Below, in pieces: positions 17,963 to 21,243 of a stretch of DNA of 21,243 bases. Both the position numbers and the translations under genes were made by a program. This stretch comes from a virus. The notes beneath the pieces were generated by a model. It was not told the DNA's origin, did no database searches, and was given only the letters and a program-made list of their open reading frames with translations. How positions within the stretch are numbered: the stretch's first letter is position 1; every line of letters begins with the position of its first letter. Location: the IMG/VR virus record IMGVR_UViG_3300044815_000094, positions 1-21,243 of that record; one strand, written 5' to 3'.

Positions 17963-18086
17963 GATTGTATTGATATCACCAATCCTCATTGCGCTGGGAA
18001 TTCTGGCAATAATTGGCACATATAAATACGATGATTGTAGACGCATTGGACATACAAAATTATATTGTTTATTAGATATGGGGTAG
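17952..18086 (+). CDS. Tiny membrane protein, 44 aa
   Basis: GTG at 17952, TAG at 18084-18086. A basic start (MKNRIVL) and a hydrophobic stretch (ISPILIALGILAIIG, residues 8-22), then CRRIGHTKLYCLLD with two Cys. One membrane segment, with the Cys part probably in the periplasm; it could also be a signal peptide. Spanin-like or superinfection roles are possible but unsupported. Overlaps the gene before it. Confidence 0.5.
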   Translation: MKNRIVLISPILIALGILAIIGTYKYDDCRRIGHTKLYCLLDMG

Positions 18087-18089
18087 ATT

Positions 18090-18383
18090 GTGAAACAAGA
18101 ATCACTAGAAGATGAAATTAATTATATTAAAAATGATTTAACGAACTTTATTAAGTCTGTGCACAAAGAAATAAGAGAAGTTTATGCCTTGGTTGAATCT
18201 CAAAAAGAACAGCATGGAGAGGATATTAAATATTTATTTGCGCATCTTGAATTAAAACAACCTAAAAAAAGAGAATGCATGGAATGTGGTGGAATGGGCA
18301 AGAAAGAATGCCATCCAATCTCAGATTGCGGCCAAGATTATACCTGTCTTGCATGTGCTGGTAAAGGATATAGGTATCTATGA
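18090..18383 (+). CDS. Coiled-coil protein with DnaJ-like zinc motifs
   Basis: 97 residues from GTG at 18090. Residues 1-55 are a coiled coil (SLEDEINYIKNDLTNFIKSV, then EIREVYALVESQKEQ). The C-terminus has two C-x-x-C-x-G-x-G units, CMECGGMG (63-70) and CLACAGKG (86-93), the hallmark of the DnaJ zinc centre, with C74 and C80 between them. A minimal zinc protein, maybe a chaperone-like or protein-binding factor for head assembly. ATGA overlap with the next gene. Confidence 0.7.
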   Translation: MKQESLEDEINYIKNDLTNFIKSVHKEIREVYALVESQKEQHGEDIKYLFAHLELKQPKKRECMECGGMGKKECHPISDCGQDYTCLACAGKGYRYL

Positions 18384-18646
18384 TGAATGAAGAAATTTAT
18401 CCTCAAAGTGTAGACTTTGAATACACGATAAGATGTAGCGCACATAACTTTAAGCCTTATGTTTATTGCGAGTTGTGCAGTATTAGGTCGCAAATGCATA
18501 AACTAGAAGAGAAGATTATGTTTAGAGCAAATCACGCTATTTCTCAAGCATTCATTGCTTTAAATGACAACTATAAAGACTTGCAAATACATAAAAAGAT
18601 AATAGAAGAATTACAAATAGAGGTTAATTTACTTAAGGACAAATAA
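18380..18646 (+). CDS. Small coiled-coil protein with Cys/His
   Basis: 88 residues; ATGATG start overlaps the previous stop. CSAHNFKPYVYCELCSIRSQ (19-38) has C, H and C-x-x-C that could hold one zinc, followed by long helices (QMHKLEEKIMFRANHAISQA and DLQIHKKIIEELQIEVNLLK). The layout is the reverse of the gene before it (zinc first, coil second). Function unknown. Confidence 0.6.
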   Translation: MMNEEIYPQSVDFEYTIRCSAHNFKPYVYCELCSIRSQMHKLEEKIMFRANHAISQAFIALNDNYKDLQIHKKIIEELQIEVNLLKDK

Positions 18647-18906
18647 TGGCAATTCAATCAGAAATAACCCTGATAATGGACTTTACAGGACAAAATAATG
18701 ACGTAATACCACGCGTTGGAAGATTATATTGTCCTACGAGCACACTTGCAGAGGTAACCACGCTGGGTTTTCTGGATAATTATATTAAGAGCCAAAATAT
18801 TGCATTAGTACCCACCGATTTTATTGCGGCAGTTGGTTCAGATGGGAGTCAGTGGTACAAACCAGTTGTTATTAGCGGGTTGCATCAATTAGTTGTTTTA
18901 CCATAA
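18646..18906 (+). CDS. Small virion-type domain protein, relative of 218-1216 N-terminus
   Basis: 86 residues. PRVGRLYCPTSTLAEVTTLG, then FLDNYIKSQNIALVPTDFIA and a short beta end. This aligns with residues 18-60 of the 332-residue virion protein at 218 (P-x-I, T-S-S-T-I-A-E-I, G-Y-L-N, V-K-S, I-x-F) over about 45 residues. It is probably a compact beta domain that forms part of the virion surface. Overlaps the stop of the gene before it. Confidence 0.65.
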   Translation: MAIQSEITLIMDFTGQNNDVIPRVGRLYCPTSTLAEVTTLGFLDNYIKSQNIALVPTDFIAAVGSDGSQWYKPVVISGLHQLVVLP

Positions 18907-18933
18907 GAATTATAAACAAAAGGAGCAACATAG

Positions 18934-19182
18934 ATGTTATTTCAAGATGCATTATTAGAATTAAAAGCGGGCAAACCCATGAAGCGTACTAGCTGGGCAG
19001 ATAGCGAAGGTTATTTGATGCTTATGCCGGGCATGGACTATGTGTGGAAAGTATTAGGCAAGCCCACACCAAATGCTGGAAACTTTATCTTTTGTGTAGA
19101 TGATTTTTATGCAGAAGATTGGGTGGAATATACTGTACCTGTTGATGTTGAATGTGAAGTTTTAGACGCAATACCAGAATAA
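18934..19182 (+). CDS. Tad2/DUF2829-like protein (candidate anti-Thoeris)
   Basis: 82 residues. MLFQDALLELKAGKPMKRTS followed by W is the DUF2829 N-terminal motif; YLMLMPG follows in the usual second strand, and DDFYAEDWVEY fits the conserved end. Phage Tad2 of this family binds gcADPR and blocks Thoeris defence. The length is close to that of known members. The region normally rich in polar ligand contacts is short, and about 13 residues extend beyond the DW end, so activity is uncertain. AAGGAGCAACATAG ribosome site is good. It lies late, between virion genes, unlike the early copy at 7653. Confidence 0.65.
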   Translation: MLFQDALLELKAGKPMKRTSWADSEGYLMLMPGMDYVWKVLGKPTPNAGNFIFCVDDFYAEDWVEYTVPVDVECEVLDAIPE

Positions 19183-19183
19183 A

Positions 19184-19203
19184 AACCTCTTAGATTAGAG
19201 GTT
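19184..19203 (-). terminator. 7-bp hairpin before the portal gene
   Basis: AACCTCT and AGAGGTT pair perfectly around TAGATT. On the minus strand a T-rich TTTATT follows the stem, so it has terminator shape for antisense transcripts; on the plus strand no U-tract follows. An inverted pair GTGAC/GTCAC (19209-19213, 19234-19238) and a TTGACA box (19215 region) lie between it and the portal gene and could belong to a promoter. Confidence 0.4.
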
Positions 19204-19270
19204 AAAGCGTGACTTTGACATAAAATTGTTGAGGTCACGACATATTTATTAACGCTAAGGACGGCGTACG

Positions 19271-21243
19271 ATGGAAATCATTGCAGAAGAACTGCCGATT
19301 GACGATATTGAAGAAATCAATGCAAAGCTATATGAGCGCATGGATGAAGCTGGAATTGATGAAGCCGAGGTTCTAAAGTCATGTCGTGAGGACATGGTGC
19401 TTTGGGATGGTTACTTTGGAGAGAATACCGTTCGTGGCAAAGACGATATGAACTTTGTGCTGCGTGACCAATGGTCAGCGGTAGAGCGTTCCGAGTTCAA
19501 TAGATTATTCAAACCTGCAATGTCATTTAACAAGACATATGACCCCGTTAAAAAGATATTAGGCGAGCAACGTAAGAACAAGCCCGATTTATTAGTGCGC
19601 TCACTCACAGGCAAGTCAACTGAAAAACAAATAGATTTAAGGGCTGATTTAGTACGCACAATCTCATATCAATCACAAAATGATTTAGTGTACCAGACTG
19701 CATTTAGACAGTCCTTGCTGATGGGATTTGGAGCTTTTGAAATATGTTTAGAGTATGAAAATTCCCGCTCATTTAATCAAGTCATTCGATACGAGCTAAT
19801 CCCAGACGTTACGCGCACATCATTTGACCCTATGGCCATGAAGCCACACAAAGGCGATGGTAACTTCTGCGCAAGACAGTATGTGTACACCAAAGAAGAA
19901 TTCTATGCCACCTACCCTAACGTCATAAATCCCGTTAGTTATTCCGACCCACGTTCACTTTTAGACTTCCAATGGGAAACACGAGATACAATCGTAGTTT
20001 GCAAATATACCCGCAAAGAATGGTATCCCGTTAAGCTGTTTCTCTTATCCGATGGCCAAAGTGTCACAGAGGAAGAATGGGAAGAAATGCAACCTGATAT
20101 TGAAATGCAACGCGAACTTGCAGACTCAAGTGAGGTTGTGGGCGATATAATACGCAAAGATATACCTGAAATTGTTGGCGAACGCATGAGCAAAGATTAC
20201 AAGATTCGACAGTACATATTATGCCAAAATCAGGTAATTGAATTCACGGATTGGCCATCAAAATATCTTCCTATCATATTTGTAGATGGAGACTCAAACT
20301 TTATCAATGGCCAACAATACACACGTTCATTTATTCATGAAGCCAAAGATTCTCAGAAATTCGTGAACTATGTTGGCTCGGAAGTTGCAGCAGAAATCAA
20401 AAACCGCAGGCGTGAGCAATGGATTGGTACGGCCGATAACATTCAAGGCAATGAACAAATGTGGCGAAATCCTGAGTTACAAGCAGGTATTTTGATTGCA
20501 AAACCAGACCCTAAAACAGGTCAAATGCCACAGAAAATGCCACCATGGGAATTGTCGCAAACATTGCTTGCCCAATACCAAAGAGGTTGCCAAGATATAC
20601 GAGAAATACTTGGATTTTCGGAATCTGAAGAACTTCAAGGGCGCGATATATCAGGAAAAGCAAGGCGTGAGCGCAAAATGGAAGGCTCGATGTCGGCATA
20701 CATTTACTTCGATAATTTAAATCAGGCGATTGAGCAGGGCGGCAGGGTGGTGCTTGATTTATTACCAGTTATTGCCGGAGATCGTGAGCGTCATATGGTG
20801 GTATCTAAATCTGATGGGCGTACAGAATCTATCACATTAAACAAGATGACAAACATCACTGAGAATGGGAAACCTGTTCGTGAAAATGAATTGGATAGTG
20901 GAGATTATGATATTGAAATAGATACGGGACCTTCTTTCGCTGTGCAAAAAGAGGTGGCAATCGAATTCATGCAGCAAACACTAGCTGCTAACCCACAAGT
21001 ATTTCCATTGATAGCCGACCTATGGGCTAAGAACTTAGACGTACAGTTTATGCCACAGATTGCAGAGCGCTTTAAATCTCTTGTGCCGCCTGAAATATTG
21101 GCCAAGGAAGAAGGTAAACCACCACCACCTCCAAAACCAAACCCTCAAGAAATGATGATGCAAATGGAAATGCAGGGCAAGATCGCAGAACTCAAGAACG
21201 ACCAAGAGAAACTAGAGCTTGATAAACAGCGCCATAAATTAGA
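19271..21243 (+). CDS. P22-type portal protein (3' end outside window)
   Basis: Open from ATG at 19271 to the window end, 657 codons without a stop; P22 portal has 725 residues, so most is present. Early residues are acidic helices (MEIIAEELPIDDIEEINAKL); RLFKPAMSFNKTYDPVKKIL then GEQRKNKPDL and the later INGQQYTRSF, DSQKFVNYVGSEVAAEIKNR and ELQGRDISGKARRERKMEGS are typical of this portal family. The end has a Pro run (GKPPPPPKPNPQ) then Met/Glu-rich coiled coil. The 12-subunit ring is the DNA gate and the motor dock for TerL. AAGGA ribosome site precedes the ATG. Confidence 0.94.
   Translation, partial: MEIIAEELPIDDIEEINAKLYERMDEAGIDEAEVLKSCREDMVLWDGYFGENTVRGKDDMNFVLRDQWSAVERSEFNRLFKPAMSFNKTYDPVKKILGEQRKNKPDLLVRSLTGKSTEKQIDLRADLVRTISYQSQNDLVYQTAFRQSLLMGFGAFEICLEYENSRSFNQVIRYELIPDVTRTSFDPMAMKPHKGDGNFCARQYVYTKEEFYATYPNVINPVSYSDPRSLLDFQWETRDTIVVCKYTRKEWYPVKLFLLSDGQSVTEEEWEEMQPDIEMQRELADSSEVVGDIIRKDIPEIVGERMSKDYKIRQYILCQNQVIEFTDWPSKYLPIIFVDGDSNFINGQQYTRSFIHEAKDSQKFVNYVGSEVAAEIKNRRREQWIGTADNIQGNEQMWRNPELQAGILIAKPDPKTGQMPQKMPPWELSQTLLAQYQRGCQDIREILGFSESEELQGRDISGKARRERKMEGSMSAYIYFDNLNQAIEQGGRVVLDLLPVIAGDRERHMVVSKSDGRTESITLNKMTNITENGKPVRENELDSGDYDIEIDTGPSFAVQKEVAIEFMQQTLAANPQVFPLIADLWAKNLDVQFMPQIAERFKSLVPPEILAKEEGKPPPPPKPNPQEMMMQMEMQGKIAELKNDQEKLELDKQRHKL

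Noticed and set aside
19411-21105. Several open frames on both strands inside the last gene
   Set aside because: The plus-strand portal frame is open from 19271 to the end and has family motifs throughout; the others are shadows.
1-21243. Integration module or attachment site
   Set aside because: No integrase, excisionase or repeat pair flanking a tRNA was found; the tRNA lies inside an operon and is degenerate.

Overview
The window is a stretch of a tailed-phage genome (free phage or prophage) with low GC, by eye in the high 30s percent. The portal protein is of the P22 type and the terminase is of the headful-like class, so a short-tailed (podovirus-like) phage is the best guess. The host is probably a low-GC gammaproteobacterium, but no host gene is present to settle this. 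I see no integrase, no lambda-type repressor and no DNA polymerase.

Layout. (1) 1-2121, plus strand: the end of one virion gene, two fibre or decoration proteins, and a small coiled-coil gene. (2) 2128-11080, almost all minus strand: an early or accessory operon. Read in its own direction from 11080 it runs: ribbon-helix-helix regulator, unknown 175-residue protein, two small ORFs, a Sak4-type recombination ATPase, an SSB-like protein with an SSB-style acidic tail, two tRNA-like RNAs, a membrane protein, a Tad2-like (DUF2829) protein, and about 17 small uncharacterised genes, mostly overlapping by ATGA. Two plus-strand genes interrupt it: an HNH endonuclease (2853-3446) and a small ORF (6011-6235). 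(3) 11081-11326: control region between the divergent early and replication transcripts, with repeats, a possible leader peptide and a terminator-like hairpin. (4) 11327-13041, plus strand: replication initiator with an internal three-copy repeat (candidate origin), a small gene and a VRR-NUC nuclease. (5) 13124-13588: two small minus-strand genes. (6) 13719-21243, plus strand: late operon with M15 endolysin, holin, small terminase, a run of tiny genes that includes a duplicated pair, an NrdR-like zinc ribbon, large terminase, accessory genes that include a second Tad2-like protein, and a portal gene cut by the window end.

How it works together: the initiator and its internal repeats probably start DNA replication. 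The Sak4 ATPase and SSB-like protein supply annealing recombination, and VRR-NUC trims branched DNA. TerS, TerL and portal package the DNA. Endolysin and holin release the virions. The Tad2-like proteins are candidate anti-defence factors. Items that most deserve a second look are the two Tad2-like genes, the initiator leader with its hairpin, the repeats inside the initiator gene that change reading frame, the degenerate tRNA next to a second structured RNA, and two likely frameshifted small genes. Many coding regions under about 60 codons were found by reading the strands directly.
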